This document shows positions 1-10,058 of a stretch of 64,000 nucleotides of DNA, in pieces. Both the position numbers and the translations under genes were made by a program. Below the pieces are notes generated by a model that did no database searches, was not told where the DNA came from, and saw only the letters and a list, made by a program, of their open reading frames with translations. The first letter of the stretch is position 1; each line of letters opens with the position of its first letter. Origin of the DNA: Streptomyces scopuliridis RB72. GTDB lineage: Bacteria > Actinomycetota > Actinomycetes > Streptomycetales > Streptomycetaceae. Location of the stretch: contig NZ_JOEI01000020.1 of NCBI RefSeq assembly GCF_000718095.1, positions 39,507 through 103,506 on the forward strand, read 5' to 3'.

Positions 1-635
1 GCGCCAAAGCGGTCGCCGAAGAGATCCGGGCGACGGGGGGCACGGCCGTCACGGTGGTCGGTGACCTGAGCGAGCAGACAGTGGCGGACGAGGTGGTGGC
101 GACGGCCGTCGAGTCCTTCGGGAGCCTGGACGTTCTGGTCAACAACGCGGGGATCATGGACCGGATGGCCGCCACCGCCGACGTCACCGACGCGGACTGG
201 GAGCGCCAGCTGCGCGTCAACCTCACCGCGCCGTTCCTGCTGACCCGCGCAGCCCTCCCTCATATGCTGGCGGCGGGCAAGGGCGCGATCGTCAACACCG
301 CATCAGCGGGCGGCATTCGGGGCGCGGCCGCCGGAACCGCCTACACCGTGGCCAAGCACGGCATCGTCGGTCTGACCAGGTCCACCGCGATCATGTACCG
401 GGACAAGGGCATCCGCACCAACGCCGTTGCCCCGGGCGGCACCGCCACCGCTATCGTCGTCGACGCCGACCCCGCAGGCCACGGCCCCGCGGTCGTCGGC
501 GGCTACATGGGCAACATCGGCCGCATCGCCCAGCCCGAGGAGCAGGCCGCCGCCATCGTCTTCCTCGCCTCGGACGCCGCCAGCAACATCAACGGCGTCA
601 TCCTGCCTGTCGACAACGGCTGGTCGGCCGTCTGA
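1..635 (+). CDS. SDR-family oxidoreductase, 5' end outside the window
   Basis: Classical short-chain dehydrogenase/reductase, an NAD(P)-dependent alcohol or ketone oxidoreductase of the cytoplasm. The open frame runs from base 3 without a start, so the N-terminal cofactor-binding glycine motif lies upstream of the window. Visible family marks are the NNAG motif after the fourth strand, an N-T-A-S stretch holding the catalytic serine, the YTVAK catalytic Tyr-x3-Lys, and a C-terminal FLASDAASNINGVILPVDNG segment typical of FabG-like SDRs. A GTG at 54 lies inside the Rossmann fold and is not a credible start. The substrate cannot be told from sequence. A strong hairpin follows the stop codon. 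Confidence 0.9.
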   Translation, partial: AKAVAEEIRATGGTAVTVVGDLSEQTVADEVVATAVESFGSLDVLVNNAGIMDRMAATADVTDADWERQLRVNLTAPFLLTRAALPHMLAAGKGAIVNTASAGGIRGAAAGTAYTVAKHGIVGLTRSTAIMYRDKGIRTNAVAPGGTATAIVVDADPAGHGPAVVGGYMGNIGRIAQPEEQAAAIVFLASDAASNINGVILPVDNGWSAV

Positions 636-695
636 CCGACCCGGCGGGGGAGGGGACGCGGGAGAGACGGGGTGCCTGAACGGGGACCTGTTGTC

Positions 696-736
696 CCCGG
701 GCCCGGCGGCGGAGGGTTCCGGCCGCCGGGCCCGGG
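696..736. terminator. Strong hairpin terminator between convergent genes
   Basis: A perfect 15-bp inverted repeat (696-710 pairing with 722-736, arm CCCGGGCCCGGCGGC) with an 11-base loop lies 60 bases after the SDR stop and before the end of the convergent response-regulator gene. No U-tract is needed in high-GC actinomycetes. It probably ends transcription from the left and possibly from both sides. Confidence 0.7.
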
Positions 737-950
737 ACCGCGCCCTTCCCCGTCCCCACGGATTGGGCGCGGCGGGACCGCCTCCGCTGGGAGCGGCCCC
801 GGTCTGCGTACCCACGGATGGTGTCGGCGCCGTGGGTTTCGGTTTTCGGTGACCGGACGGGTCAGGTCCGGTGTCGGATGTCGTGGCCGGCGGCGCTGAG
901 GGCGGTGAGCGACGGGCGGGAACCAGTGGCGAGCACCGCCCATGGGAGTC

Positions 951-1667
951 TCAGAGACCTGGGCAGCCGAGCCAGTATCCGAATCCCCGGCGGGTGTGGA
1001 TCAGCGCGGACTCTTCCCGATCCACCTTGTTCCTCAGCCGGGAGACGAGCTTCTCGATCGCGTGGTCGGCGCGGAATTCACCCCAGACGTGCCGGCTGAT
1101 CTGCTCCTTCGACAACACATGCTCGGCGTTGGCCAGCAGATGGCGCAGCAGCCGGTACTCGGCGGGGGTGAGGCCGAGCGGTCTGGGCCCGCGTCGGGCT
1201 CGGCAGGTCGCGTCGTCCAGGACCAGCTCGCCGTAGCATGCCTTCCCTTCGTGCCGCTCGGGAGTCCGGCCGCGCAGCAGTACGTGGACCCTGGCCAGGA
1301 CTTCGGCGATCCGGACGGGCTTGATGACGTAGTCCTCGGTCCCGGGGGACAGTTCGGGAGCGAGGCTATGGAGGGAGTCGCACGTGGTGAGGAAGAGCAG
1401 CGGGGGACGGTCCGCCGCTGCCATGCGGCGGCCCCGGGCGAACTCCTCCTGGTCCGGCAGTGTGGCGTCCCAGACCACCACATCGAAACGGTGCTGGGTG
1501 AGCCGCATCATCCCCTCGGTGGCGGTGCCCGCCATAAGGACCTGATAGCCCGCCAACTCCAGTGTGGTGTCGAGTAGTTCGGTGATGCCGGGATCGGCGG
1601 TGACGACCAGGACGTGCTTCCTGTCGCCGCAGGACGGCGACGGTTCTTCACCGAGGTTCCTGTGCAT
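951..1667 (-). CDS. OmpR-family response regulator with degenerate acidic pocket
   Basis: A 238-residue transcription factor with an N-terminal receiver domain (about 17-130) and a C-terminal winged helix (about 145-235, with the GFGYWL ending typical of OmpR/PhoB). The phosphoacceptor is Asp67 in VVWDATLPD, the conserved Lys is Lys116 in YVIKPV, and the Thr is at about 94-95. The usual pair of acidic residues near position 24 is reduced to one (TADPG instead of DDD/DED), so phosphorylation may be weak or unusual. No histidine kinase of the matching HisKA type is adjacent. The divergent kinase at 1893 is of the NarL/DesK type, which normally pairs with LuxR-type regulators, so this regulator looks orphaned. 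Confidence 0.85.
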   Translation of the reverse strand: MHRNLGEEPSPSCGDRKHVLVVTADPGITELLDTTLELAGYQVLMAGTATEGMMRLTQHRFDVVVWDATLPDQEEFARGRRMAAADRPPLLFLTTCDSLHSLAPELSPGTEDYVIKPVRIAEVLARVHVLLRGRTPERHEGKACYGELVLDDATCRARRGPRPLGLTPAEYRLLRHLLANAEHVLSKEQISRHVWGEFRADHAIEKLVSRLRNKVDREESALIHTRRGFGYWLGCPGL

Positions 1668-1892
1668 GACAAGGCCATTCGTATAGGACTTACGCTGTGA
1701 GACGCTCGTACTGCCGCGGGCTCGGGCGGCCGGACGCGTGGGATATTCCGCTCGGTCAAGTCAGAGTTTTGAAGTGTTGCCCGACTCGACTACTGTACAG
1801 ATGATTGCCTAACTTAAGCAAGCGTGTTTGGGTGGCCGTAAGTGTGTTGGGGGATCCACGACGGTCGCATCATCGAACAGGAACCACGGTCC

Positions 1893-3098
<1,206 letters not shown>

Positions 3099-3172
3099 CT
3101 CTCCGCGTCACCTTCCACGGCGGCGCGAACGGCGGGTCGGCACGACTGACCGTCGAGGAACCTACTGACGGA

Positions 3173-3931
3173 TCAGAGGTTGCGGCCCAGGAGTTCCAGC
3201 AGGGCCGTCCAGTGGCGTTCCGTCGCTTCGGCGCTGTACATGGCGGTGTCGGCCTGGGTGAAGCCGTGGTGGGCGCCGGTGTAGACCTCGGCGCGGTGCC
3301 GCACGCCCGCCGCTGTGAGGGCCTTGTCGAGGCGGTCGATCTGTTCCGGGGGCAGGGTGGCGTCCTGGTCGGCGTGGCCGAAGTAGAGCTCGGCGGTGAT
3401 GCGGCCGGCGAGCAGGTGAGGGCTGTCCGGCGCGTCGCTCGCGAGGTACGCGCCGTGGAAGCCCGCCGCGGCGGCCACCCGGTCCGGGTAGCTGCCGGCG
3501 GTGCGCAGGGCCAGGCCGGCGCCCATGCAGTAGCCGGTGATGCCGACCGGGCCGCCGGTGGTCAGGGGAGAGGCGGCCAGCCAGTCGAGGTAGGTGCCGG
3601 CGTCCCGCATGGCCGCCTCGGGGGTGAGCGTCTCCATGGCCGGGCGGATGCTCTGGATGATCTCCGGGCGCTCGGCCGGGTTGATGAACTCGGGAAGCTC
3701 CACCACGGGCGCCCGCCCGTAGCGGTAGACGACGTTGGGGACCAGGACCGTATAGCTGGCCGAGGCGAGTCGGTCGGCCATCTTCTTCAGGTGCGGGCGC
3801 AGTCCGAAGGCATCCATGTAGAAGAGGACGGCGGGGTGCGGGGCGCTGTCGTCGGGGTGGGCCAGATAGGCGTCGGCGGTTCCGTCCTGGGTGGGGATGT
3901 CTACGGACGAGCCGTGCACAGCGGCGGTCAT
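3173..3931 (-). CDS. Dienelactone hydrolase family protein
   Basis: A 252-residue alpha/beta hydrolase of the dienelactone hydrolase (DLH) family, cytoplasmic. The family nucleophile is a Cys, here in GYCMGA. The acid and base follow in GHADQDATLP and GAHHGF, which gives the Cys-Asp-His triad, and the length matches the family. DLH enzymes open lactones in aromatic catabolism, but many paralogues have unknown esterase substrates. The gene stands alone, convergent with the orphan kinase and pointing away from the decayed TetR gene. The specific substrate is not deducible. Confidence 0.88.
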   Translation of the reverse strand: MTAAVHGSSVDIPTQDGTADAYLAHPDDSAPHPAVLFYMDAFGLRPHLKKMADRLASASYTVLVPNVVYRYGRAPVVELPEFINPAERPEIIQSIRPAMETLTPEAAMRDAGTYLDWLAASPLTTGGPVGITGYCMGAGLALRTAGSYPDRVAAAAGFHGAYLASDAPDSPHLLAGRITAELYFGHADQDATLPPEQIDRLDKALTAAGVRHRAEVYTGAHHGFTQADTAMYSAEATERHWTALLELLGRNL

Positions 3932-4187
3932 CGTTGTCTCACTTCGTGGTGGGGGTGGATACGGAGAGCAGGTGTGTCCTGGCCGAGCGCGTCAAGGAAC
4001 TGACCGGAGGCTGAGTCTCGGTCAGGGTCCAAGGTCTCCGTTTCAGCGGGAGAGAGGCGTTCGGGTCTCCACCTGTGCCCCTCAAGCCCGACTGTGATTT
4101 CTCACGTCTCACATGAAACTCAGTGGCACGTTAGTTACTGAGGCGCACTCCTGCAAATCAGGGCCATGGGGTGGTTGGGATCGCGGG

Positions 4188-4547
4188 GTGAGCGGAACAG
4201 CGCGTACGAACACACGGGATATCGCCCGGGCCGCCGTCCGGGCCGAACTGGCCCAGGTGGCCTTCGACCTGTTCCGCCGTGAAGGCTTCTCGGAGCGGCA
4301 CGGCCGGCGCCCCGCCCTGGCCTGGGCCCGCGCCGAACGCGACGGCTCGTCGGGGCCCGCGACCGTCGGCCGGATGGTACGCGCCGACGTCGCCCTGGAC
4401 TGTCTGAGTATCGCGCCCGCCACGCAGCGCTGCCGAGTCCTGCCTCGGAAGAGCTCGCCGGTGATGCCCGCGGAACCCGTCATCGGGAACAGGACGATCA
4501 CCCGACAAGATTTGATTAAGTCAATCAAGGGATTTATGCTTGCGTGA
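4188..4547 (+). pseudogene. Internally deleted TetR-family regulator
   Basis: From the GTG at 4188 the frame encodes a recognisable TetR N-terminus (TNTRDIARAAVRAELAQVAF followed by DLFRREGFSE). It then jumps straight to what looks like the C-terminal part (GRRPALAWARAERDG onward), 119 residues in all against about 190-210 normally. The recognition helix (the GVSRSTFLRYFGSK-like segment) and most of the ligand domain are missing, so it cannot bind DNA as a normal TetR. It lies directly upstream of an MFS exporter, in the usual place for that exporter's repressor. An in-frame internal deletion is inferred. Confidence 0.65.
4512..4528. promoter_or_regulatory. Candidate TetR operator in front of the MFS exporter
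   Basis: TTGATTAAGTCAATCAA is an inverted repeat with 6-bp arms and a 5-base spacer, AT-rich in a very GC-rich setting. It lies 56 bases before the exporter's start and overlaps the end of the decayed TetR frame. Its size and position suit a TetR-family operator; the binding protein is inferred. Confidence 0.55.
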
Positions 4548-4583
4548 GTCAAGCACATCCGATCACCCTGACGGGGGCCCTCC

Positions 4584-6071
4584 ATGTCCGACACCGTTGC
4601 CCACTCCGCCGACGCCCGGGGCTCCGCCCCGCCGAGGTCGAACGCCGTAGTGGCAGTGCTGGCCCTGGCCGGAATCGTTGTCTCGCTGATGCAGACCCTG
4701 GTCATTCCGATCGTCCCCGAACTGCCCAAGTTCCTTGACGCCTCTGCCTCCGACGCCGCCTGGGCCGTCACCGCCACCCTGCTCGCCGCCGCCGTCGCCA
4801 CCCCGGTCGCCGGGCGTCTCGGTGACATGTACGGCAAGCGCCGCATGCTGCTGGTCAGCCTGGCCCTGCTGGTGGCCGGTTCGGTCGTCTGCGCGCTGAG
4901 CGAGTCCTTGATCCCCATGATCGTCGGACGGGCGCTGCAGGGCCTGGCGGCCGCCGTCGTCCCTCTCGGCATCAGCATCATGCGTGATGAGCTGCCCACC
5001 GAAAGGCTGGCCGGATCGACCGCGCTGATGAGCGCCTCGCTCGGTGTGGGCGGTGCCCTCGGCCTGCCGTCGGCCGCCTTCATCGCCGACAACTTCGACT
5101 GGCACGTTCTGTTCTGGACCTCGGCCGCCCTCGGCGTCGTCGCTGCCGTACTTGTCACGATGCTGGTGCCCGAGTCCAAGGTGCGCACCGGCGGACGTTT
5201 CGATCTGACCGGCTCCCTCGGCATGGCGGCCGGCCTGGTGTCCCTGCTGCTGGGCATCTCCAAGGGCGGCGACTGGGGCTGGACCAGCGGCACCACACTC
5301 GGGCTGTTCGCCTTCGCGGTCGTCGTCCTGCTGGCGTGGGGCGTCTTCGAGCTGCGCACCGCGCAGCCGCTGGTGGACCTGCGTACCACCGCGCGCCGCC
5401 AGGTGCTCTTCACCAACCTCGCTTCGATCGCGTTCGGCTTCTCGATGTTTGCCATGTCCCTGGTCCTCCCGCAGCTGCTTCAGCTGCCCGAGGCCACCGG
5501 CTACGGTCTGGGCCGGTCGATGCTGACCGTCGGCCTGGTCCTGGCCCCGCAAGGCTTGGTGATGATGGCGATGGCCCCGCTGTCCGCTGCCATCTCCAAG
5601 TCCAAGGGCCCGAAGGTCACCCTGATGCTCGGCGCCGTCATCGTCGCCGCCGGCTACAGCCTCAATATCGCGCTGATGTCAGAGGTCTGGCACCTCGTCA
5701 TGGTCTCCTGCGTCATCGGCGCCGGCGTCGGCTTCGCGTACGGCGCGATGCCCGCACTCATCATGGGCGCCGTGCCCGCGTCGGAGACGGCCGCCGCCAA
5801 CAGTCTCAACGCCCTGATGCGATCCATCGGTACATCGATCGCCAGCGCCATCGCCGGTGTCGTTCTCGCCCAGATGACCATCAGCTTCGGTACCGCCGCC
5901 CTGCCCTCCGAAAGCGGCTTCAAGGTGGTCATGGCCATCGGTGCCGGCGCGGCCGTCCTCGCCTTCGTCCTCGCCGCGTTCCTCCCGCGCCACCGCCCCG
6001 GCGTCGTGGCGGCGGCGCCGGCGGCCTCCGGACGGGCCGAGCCGGCGGAGGTCACAGGTGTCACGTCGTAG
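4584..6071 (+). CDS. MFS drug exporter, DHA2 (14-helix) type
   Basis: A 495-residue inner-membrane proton antiporter of the major facilitator superfamily. It shows the motif A region GRLGDMYGKRRM after the second helix, a motif C-like GxxxG stretch (SASLGVGGALGLP) in helix 5, and about 14 hydrophobic segments, as in DHA2 multidrug exporters. The start follows a GGGGGC-type ribosome site. The adjacent upstream regulator is decayed while the palindrome remains, so expression may be released from its former control. The neighbouring P450 operon is separated by about 420 bases, so a link to its product is only a possibility. Confidence 0.9.
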   Translation: MSDTVAHSADARGSAPPRSNAVVAVLALAGIVVSLMQTLVIPIVPELPKFLDASASDAAWAVTATLLAAAVATPVAGRLGDMYGKRRMLLVSLALLVAGSVVCALSESLIPMIVGRALQGLAAAVVPLGISIMRDELPTERLAGSTALMSASLGVGGALGLPSAAFIADNFDWHVLFWTSAALGVVAAVLVTMLVPESKVRTGGRFDLTGSLGMAAGLVSLLLGISKGGDWGWTSGTTLGLFAFAVVVLLAWGVFELRTAQPLVDLRTTARRQVLFTNLASIAFGFSMFAMSLVLPQLLQLPEATGYGLGRSMLTVGLVLAPQGLVMMAMAPLSAAISKSKGPKVTLMLGAVIVAAGYSLNIALMSEVWHLVMVSCVIGAGVGFAYGAMPALIMGAVPASETAAANSLNALMRSIGTSIASAIAGVVLAQMTISFGTAALPSESGFKVVMAIGAGAAVLAFVLAAFLPRHRPGVVAAAPAASGRAEPAEVTGVTS

Positions 6072-6488
6072 GCGGCCGGCTCCGGCGGCTCCAGGGCGAC
6101 GAAATGATAGGCCCTTCGTATCGGGGGTTGAGTTTCTCGACTCTCTTGTGCGCGATAGGTACGCAGGCGCACCATTCCAGACGCTCCACATCAATTCCGC
6201 ATGCCTCGATGCCGGTCGGGATTTCTCTGCGGTCGAATGCCCGGGGGACACCCGGTCTCGCGTTGTCCGGTGCGATAGGGAAATTTCTCCCGTATCGATC
6301 AGTACGCCGTTCGACCAGCCCTCGGGCGGGCGTGTGACGTGCACCACGTCCGGCTAATGTCAGGGAACTGACCGGAACGTGTCAGTCGACTCCGCTTTCA
6401 TGTGAGTAGTCGAACTCTTCGACCAAATGTTTCTCCGGATCTCCGCAGCCATTCCGGCCGGAGCCCCCACATCACCAAGGAGACGCGA
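6072..6488. other. Intergenic region upstream of the P450 operon
   Basis: No convincing gene. The stretch is less GC-rich than its surroundings near 6290-6440 and must carry the promoter of the P450 operon. The half sites TCGACT (near 6387) and AGTCGA (near 6409) form a loose inverted repeat that could bind a regulator; this is weak evidence. Confidence 0.4.
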
Positions 6489-7730
6489 ATGTCCGACACC
6501 CTTTCTTGCCCCGTGAGCGGCGCGGCCGAGTCGCTGCCCGAATATCCGTTGCAGCGGGCGGCGGAATGCCCGCTGGCCCCGGCTCCGGCCGTTCAGGAAT
6601 TGCGGGCGGCGAAACCCATCACGAAGGTGCGCATTTGGAACGGCAGCACGCCCTGGCTGGTCACTCGGCACGCCGACCAGCGGACCCTGCTGACCGACCC
6701 CCGCGTGAGCGACGACGACCTCGACCCCGGATTTCCCTATGTGAACGCGCACCGAGCGGAGATCGCACCGGTGACGCCGCGGCTGATCACGAACACGGAC
6801 GCGCCGGAGCACACGCGGTTGCGGCGGACGGTCAACGGACCGTTCGTGGTCAAGCGGATCGAGAAGGCACGGCCGGCGATCCAGAAGATCGTCGACGATC
6901 TCATCGACACCATGCTGGACGGGCCGAACCCGGTGGATCTCCTCACGGCGCTCGCCCTGCCCGTGCCGTCGCTGGTGATAGCGGAGCTGCTCGGGGTGCC
7001 CTACAAGGACCATGACTTCTTCCAGAGCAGCAGCAGTCTGGTGCTGGACAGCACGGCGCCGCCCGAGAAGGCCCGGGAGGTCAGCGGTGCGCTGTCCGCG
7101 TACCTGGACAACCTGCTCGGGGAGAAGATGACCGACCCGGGCGAGGACGTGCTGTCGGAGATGGGCGGTCGCGTCAAAGCCGGGGAGATGACCCGGACCG
7201 AGGCCGTGCACATGGGCGTGGCCATGCTGATCGCGGGTCACGAGACGACGGCCACGATGATCAGTCTCGGCACGCTGGCGCTGTTGCAGCATCCCGACCA
7301 ACTGGCGGTGGTGCGGGAGACCGAGGACCCGAAAGTGATCGCGAACGCGGTGGACGAGGTGCTGCGTTACCTGTCCATCGTGCAGACGGGGGTGCGCCGG
7401 GTTGTCAAGGAGGACATCGAGATCGGCGGCGTCGTGATCCGGGCCGGGGAGGGGATCATCTTCGATCTGCACGCGGCGAACTGGGATCCGGAGGCGTTCC
7501 CGGAGGCCGACCGGCTGGATGTGCGCCGGCCGGCGCGTACGCACCAGGCGTTCGGATACGGGCCGCATCAGTGCCTGGGGCAGAACCTGGCCCGTCTGGA
7601 GCTCCAGGTCGTCTACGGCACGCTGTACCGCCGCATCCCCACCCTCCGGCTGGCCGCCGGGATCGAGGAGCTGGAATTCGACCACACCGGGACCACGTAC
7701 GGCGTGCACAGCCTGCCGGTGGCCTGGTAA
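6489..7730 (+). CDS. Class I cytochrome P450
   Basis: A 413-residue soluble bacterial P450 that hydroxylates or otherwise oxidises a small molecule, taking electrons from a ferredoxin. Visible motifs are the I-helix oxygen-activating AGHETT, the K-helix E-x2-R in DEVLRYL, and the haem-binding FGYGPHQCLGQNLAR with the axial Cys. The ATG at 6489 is chosen because AAGGAG sits just upstream; the open frame extends 29 codons further without family similarity. It is the first gene of a four-gene cluster with its own ferredoxin, ferredoxin reductase and an SDR, so a full electron-transfer chain and a follow-on alcohol oxidation or ketone reduction are encoded together. The haem motif resembles actinobacterial CYP105-like enzymes; the substrate is unknown. 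Confidence 0.95.
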   Translation: MSDTLSCPVSGAAESLPEYPLQRAAECPLAPAPAVQELRAAKPITKVRIWNGSTPWLVTRHADQRTLLTDPRVSDDDLDPGFPYVNAHRAEIAPVTPRLITNTDAPEHTRLRRTVNGPFVVKRIEKARPAIQKIVDDLIDTMLDGPNPVDLLTALALPVPSLVIAELLGVPYKDHDFFQSSSSLVLDSTAPPEKAREVSGALSAYLDNLLGEKMTDPGEDVLSEMGGRVKAGEMTRTEAVHMGVAMLIAGHETTATMISLGTLALLQHPDQLAVVRETEDPKVIANAVDEVLRYLSIVQTGVRRVVKEDIEIGGVVIRAGEGIIFDLHAANWDPEAFPEADRLDVRRPARTHQAFGYGPHQCLGQNLARLELQVVYGTLYRRIPTLRLAAGIEELEFDHTGTTYGVHSLPVAW

Positions 7731-7759
7731 CCCCCCAAGTAAGAACTGAGGTAACGACA

Positions 7760-7957
7760 ATGCGCGTGGAACTGGACGAGCCGAAGTGTGTGGCATCGGG
7801 GCAGTGTGTGATGGCCGCCCCCGAGGTCTTCGACCAGCGGGACGACGACGGCGTTGCGATCCTGCTGGACGAGCACCCCGTCTCCGAGCTGCACGACGGC
7901 GTGCGCGAGGCGGCGGCCATCTGCCCGGCGGCGGCGATCCGGCTGGTGGAGGGGTGA
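7760..7957 (+). CDS. Small 3Fe-4S-type ferredoxin
   Basis: A 65-residue ferredoxin of the kind paired with actinobacterial P450s. The cysteines are arranged as C-x5-C (CVASGQC) and a distal CPAAAI, so three rather than four ligands are present, as in [3Fe-4S] proteins. It starts 29 bases after the P450 stop, with GAGGTAAC upstream as a weak ribosome site, and its stop overlaps the GTG of the reductase gene. Its role is to shuttle electrons from that reductase to the P450. Length and cysteine pattern fit the family well. Confidence 0.93.
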   Translation: MRVELDEPKCVASGQCVMAAPEVFDQRDDDGVAILLDEHPVSELHDGVREAAAICPAAAIRLVEG

Positions 7958-9150
7958 AGCGGATCGTGGTCGTGGGCGCCTCGGCCGCCGGGCTCGCGGC
8001 AGCTGAGACCCTGCGCCGGGAAGGCTACGACGGCACACTCACCCTGGTCGGTGACGAGCCGCATGCCCCCTACGACCGGCCCCCGCTGTCCAAGCAGATC
8101 CTGTCCGGCGAGTGGGGCACGAAGCAGTTGCCGTTGCGCCCGTACCAGGTCCTCGACAGCCTCGGCCTGGACCTGCGGTTGGGGGTGGCGGCGACCGGAC
8201 TGGACACCACGGACCGTACGGTGCGTCTGGCGGACGGGTCGCAGGTGGCGTACGACGGGCTGATCGTCGCCACCGGGGTACGCCCGCGGCGCCTGCCCGG
8301 CGAGGGTGCCCACGTACTGCGCACCCTGGACGACGCGTTGGCGCTGCGCGGCCTGTTGGGGCCGGGACGGCGGCTGGTCGTGGTCGGCGCCGGGTTTCTT
8401 GGAGCCGAGGCGGCGGCGGTGGCCTGGAAGCTGGGCGCCCGGGTGACGCTGATCGAACCCGCACCGGTGCCGCTCGCCCAGGCGGTCGGCCATCAGGTCG
8501 GCGGGGTGCTGTCACGTGCCCATCTGGAGCACGGGGTGGATCTGCGCACCGGGGTGTCGGTCAGCGCGGTCACCGAGGACGGGGTGCTGCTGGACGACGG
8601 CGAACTCGTCGGGGCCGATGAAATCCTGGTGGCCATCGGGTCGTTGCCGAACACCGACTGGCTGGCGGACAGCGGTCTGACGGTGCGGGACGGGCTGGTG
8701 TGCGACGAGTACTGCCAGGCCGGCCAGGGGGTGTACGGGGCGGGGGATGTGGCCCGCTGGTACAACCCGCTGTTCGGGGTCTCGATGCGGATCGAGCACC
8801 GCACGAACGCCGCCGAGCAGGGCATGGCCGCCGCCCGGAATCTGCTCCACCCCGAGGCGCGCAAGCCGTTCGCGCCGGTGCCGTACTTCTGGTCGGACCA
8901 GTACGACATGAAGATCCAGGCGTACGGCTACCTCCGCGGGCACGACGAAGTCGCCGTCGTGGACGGGGACCTCGCCGAACGCCGCTTCGTGGCCGCCTAC
9001 CGCACCGGCGACCGGGTGACCGGCGCGCTCGCGGTCGGGATGCCGCCCAAGGCGATCCGTCTGTGGCGTCAGGCCGTCGCGACCGGCGCCGCCTGGCGCG
9101 AGGCCGTACCGACCGAGACAACGGGCGCCGCTGTCAACGAGGTTGCCTGA
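7954..9150 (+). CDS. FAD-dependent ferredoxin reductase
   Basis: A 398-residue NAD(P)H:ferredoxin reductase of the putidaredoxin-reductase type. It has an N-terminal FAD Rossmann motif (VVVGASAAGLAAAETLRREG), PYDRPPLSKQ, an ATGVRPR stretch, a second NAD-binding motif VVVGAGFLGAEAAA near the middle, and VYGAGDVARW for the flavin. The GTG at 7954 overlaps the ferredoxin stop by four bases, which is strong evidence for translational coupling and excludes the longer frame. It would reduce the adjacent ferredoxin for the P450. Confidence 0.94.
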   Translation: MKRIVVVGASAAGLAAAETLRREGYDGTLTLVGDEPHAPYDRPPLSKQILSGEWGTKQLPLRPYQVLDSLGLDLRLGVAATGLDTTDRTVRLADGSQVAYDGLIVATGVRPRRLPGEGAHVLRTLDDALALRGLLGPGRRLVVVGAGFLGAEAAAVAWKLGARVTLIEPAPVPLAQAVGHQVGGVLSRAHLEHGVDLRTGVSVSAVTEDGVLLDDGELVGADEILVAIGSLPNTDWLADSGLTVRDGLVCDEYCQAGQGVYGAGDVARWYNPLFGVSMRIEHRTNAAEQGMAAARNLLHPEARKPFAPVPYFWSDQYDMKIQAYGYLRGHDEVAVVDGDLAERRFVAAYRTGDRVTGALAVGMPPKAIRLWRQAVATGAAWREAVPTETTGAAVNEVA

Positions 9151-9167
9151 CACTGCCCGCCGTTCAC

Positions 9168-9200
9168 CGGGTGGGCTCCCGGATTCCGGGAGCCCACCCG
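9168..9200 (+). terminator. Perfect long hairpin just before the SDR ribosome site
   Basis: A 16-bp perfectly paired stem (arm CGGGTGGGCTCCCGGA, 9168-9183, with its complement at 9185-9200) and an almost absent loop. It lies 18 bases after the reductase stop and only a few bases before the SDR ribosome site AAGGAGG. It could be a terminator, an attenuator, or a stem that protects the 3' end of the upstream message so that the SDR is made at a different level. Confidence 0.5.
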
Positions 9201-9218
9201 ACAACAAGGAGGTTGTTC

Positions 9219-10058
9219 ATGCAGGACCGTACATACGACGGCCGTGACGTGGTGGTGGTCACGGGGGCGGGCGGCATGGGGTCGGCGATCGCGCGCCGGC
9301 TGGGCAGCGGACGGACCCTCATCCTCGCCGACGCCTCGCCCGAGCAACTCGACCGGGTCGTCGACGCGATGAGTGCCGAGGGATATGCGGTGCGTGGCGT
9401 GCTGACCGATGTGTCCGACCGCGCTTCGGTCGAGAAGCTCGCGGACATCGCCTCCGGCGAGGGCCGGCTGACAGCCGTGGTGCACACCGCGGGCGTAGCC
9501 GCCGCGACCGCGTCGGCGCGGAAGATCTTCGAGGTCGATCTGCTCGGCACGGTGTACGTGATCGACGCGTTCGAGAAGGTGGCGGTCCGCGGCACATCGC
9601 TGGTCTGCGTGTCCAGCATGGCCGGCCACTACGCGTCGTTGAGCCGGGAGGACGAGGCCGCCCTGGCGACGGCTCCCCCCGAGGAACTGCTCGGGCTGGC
9701 GGCGGTCACCGCCGTGGGCGACGACTCGACGAGCGCGTACATCGTGGCCAAGCGTGCCAACCATGTCCGGGTGCAGGCCGCGGCGCTCGCCTGGAACCAG
9801 CGCGGCGCCCGGGTGAACACGGTCAGCCCCGGTGTCATATCCACCGCGATGTCGAAGGCCGAGGCCGATTCGGACTCCAACGGGCACATGCTCAGGATGC
9901 TGGAGGAGTGCGGCGCGGGCCGCATGGGAACACCGGGGGAGATCGCCGACGCCGTGGCGTTCCTCGCGGGCCCGCAGTCGCTCTACATCACCGGCACCGA
10001 CCTGCTCGTCGACGGCGGGCAGGCCGGATGGATTCACTGGCACATGAAGCGCGAGTGA
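9219..10058 (+). CDS. SDR-family oxidoreductase of the P450 operon
   Basis: A 279-residue classical SDR. The cofactor motif VTGAGGMGSAIA is followed by a strand ending in Asp (ILADAS, favouring NAD over NADP), then HTAGVA, a catalytic Ser in VSSMAG, and the catalytic Tyr/Lys in AYIVAKR. A long insertion (about residues 132-170) separates the Ser from the Tyr, as in 3-alpha-hydroxysteroid dehydrogenase-like enzymes. It has an excellent ribosome site (AAGGAGG). As the last gene of the P450 cluster it probably oxidises the alcohol made by the P450, or reduces a related ketone; the substrate is unknown. Confidence 0.9.
   Translation: MQDRTYDGRDVVVVTGAGGMGSAIARRLGSGRTLILADASPEQLDRVVDAMSAEGYAVRGVLTDVSDRASVEKLADIASGEGRLTAVVHTAGVAAATASARKIFEVDLLGTVYVIDAFEKVAVRGTSLVCVSSMAGHYASLSREDEAALATAPPEELLGLAAVTAVGDDSTSAYIVAKRANHVRVQAAALAWNQRGARVNTVSPGVISTAMSKAEADSDSNGHMLRMLEECGAGRMGTPGEIADAVAFLAGPQSLYITGTDLLVDGGQAGWIHWHMKRE

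Noticed and set aside
4109..5455. A 448-codon minus-strand frame through the MFS gene
   Set aside because: Ser/Arg/Thr-rich shadow of the exporter, which has clear membrane helices and motifs on the other strand.
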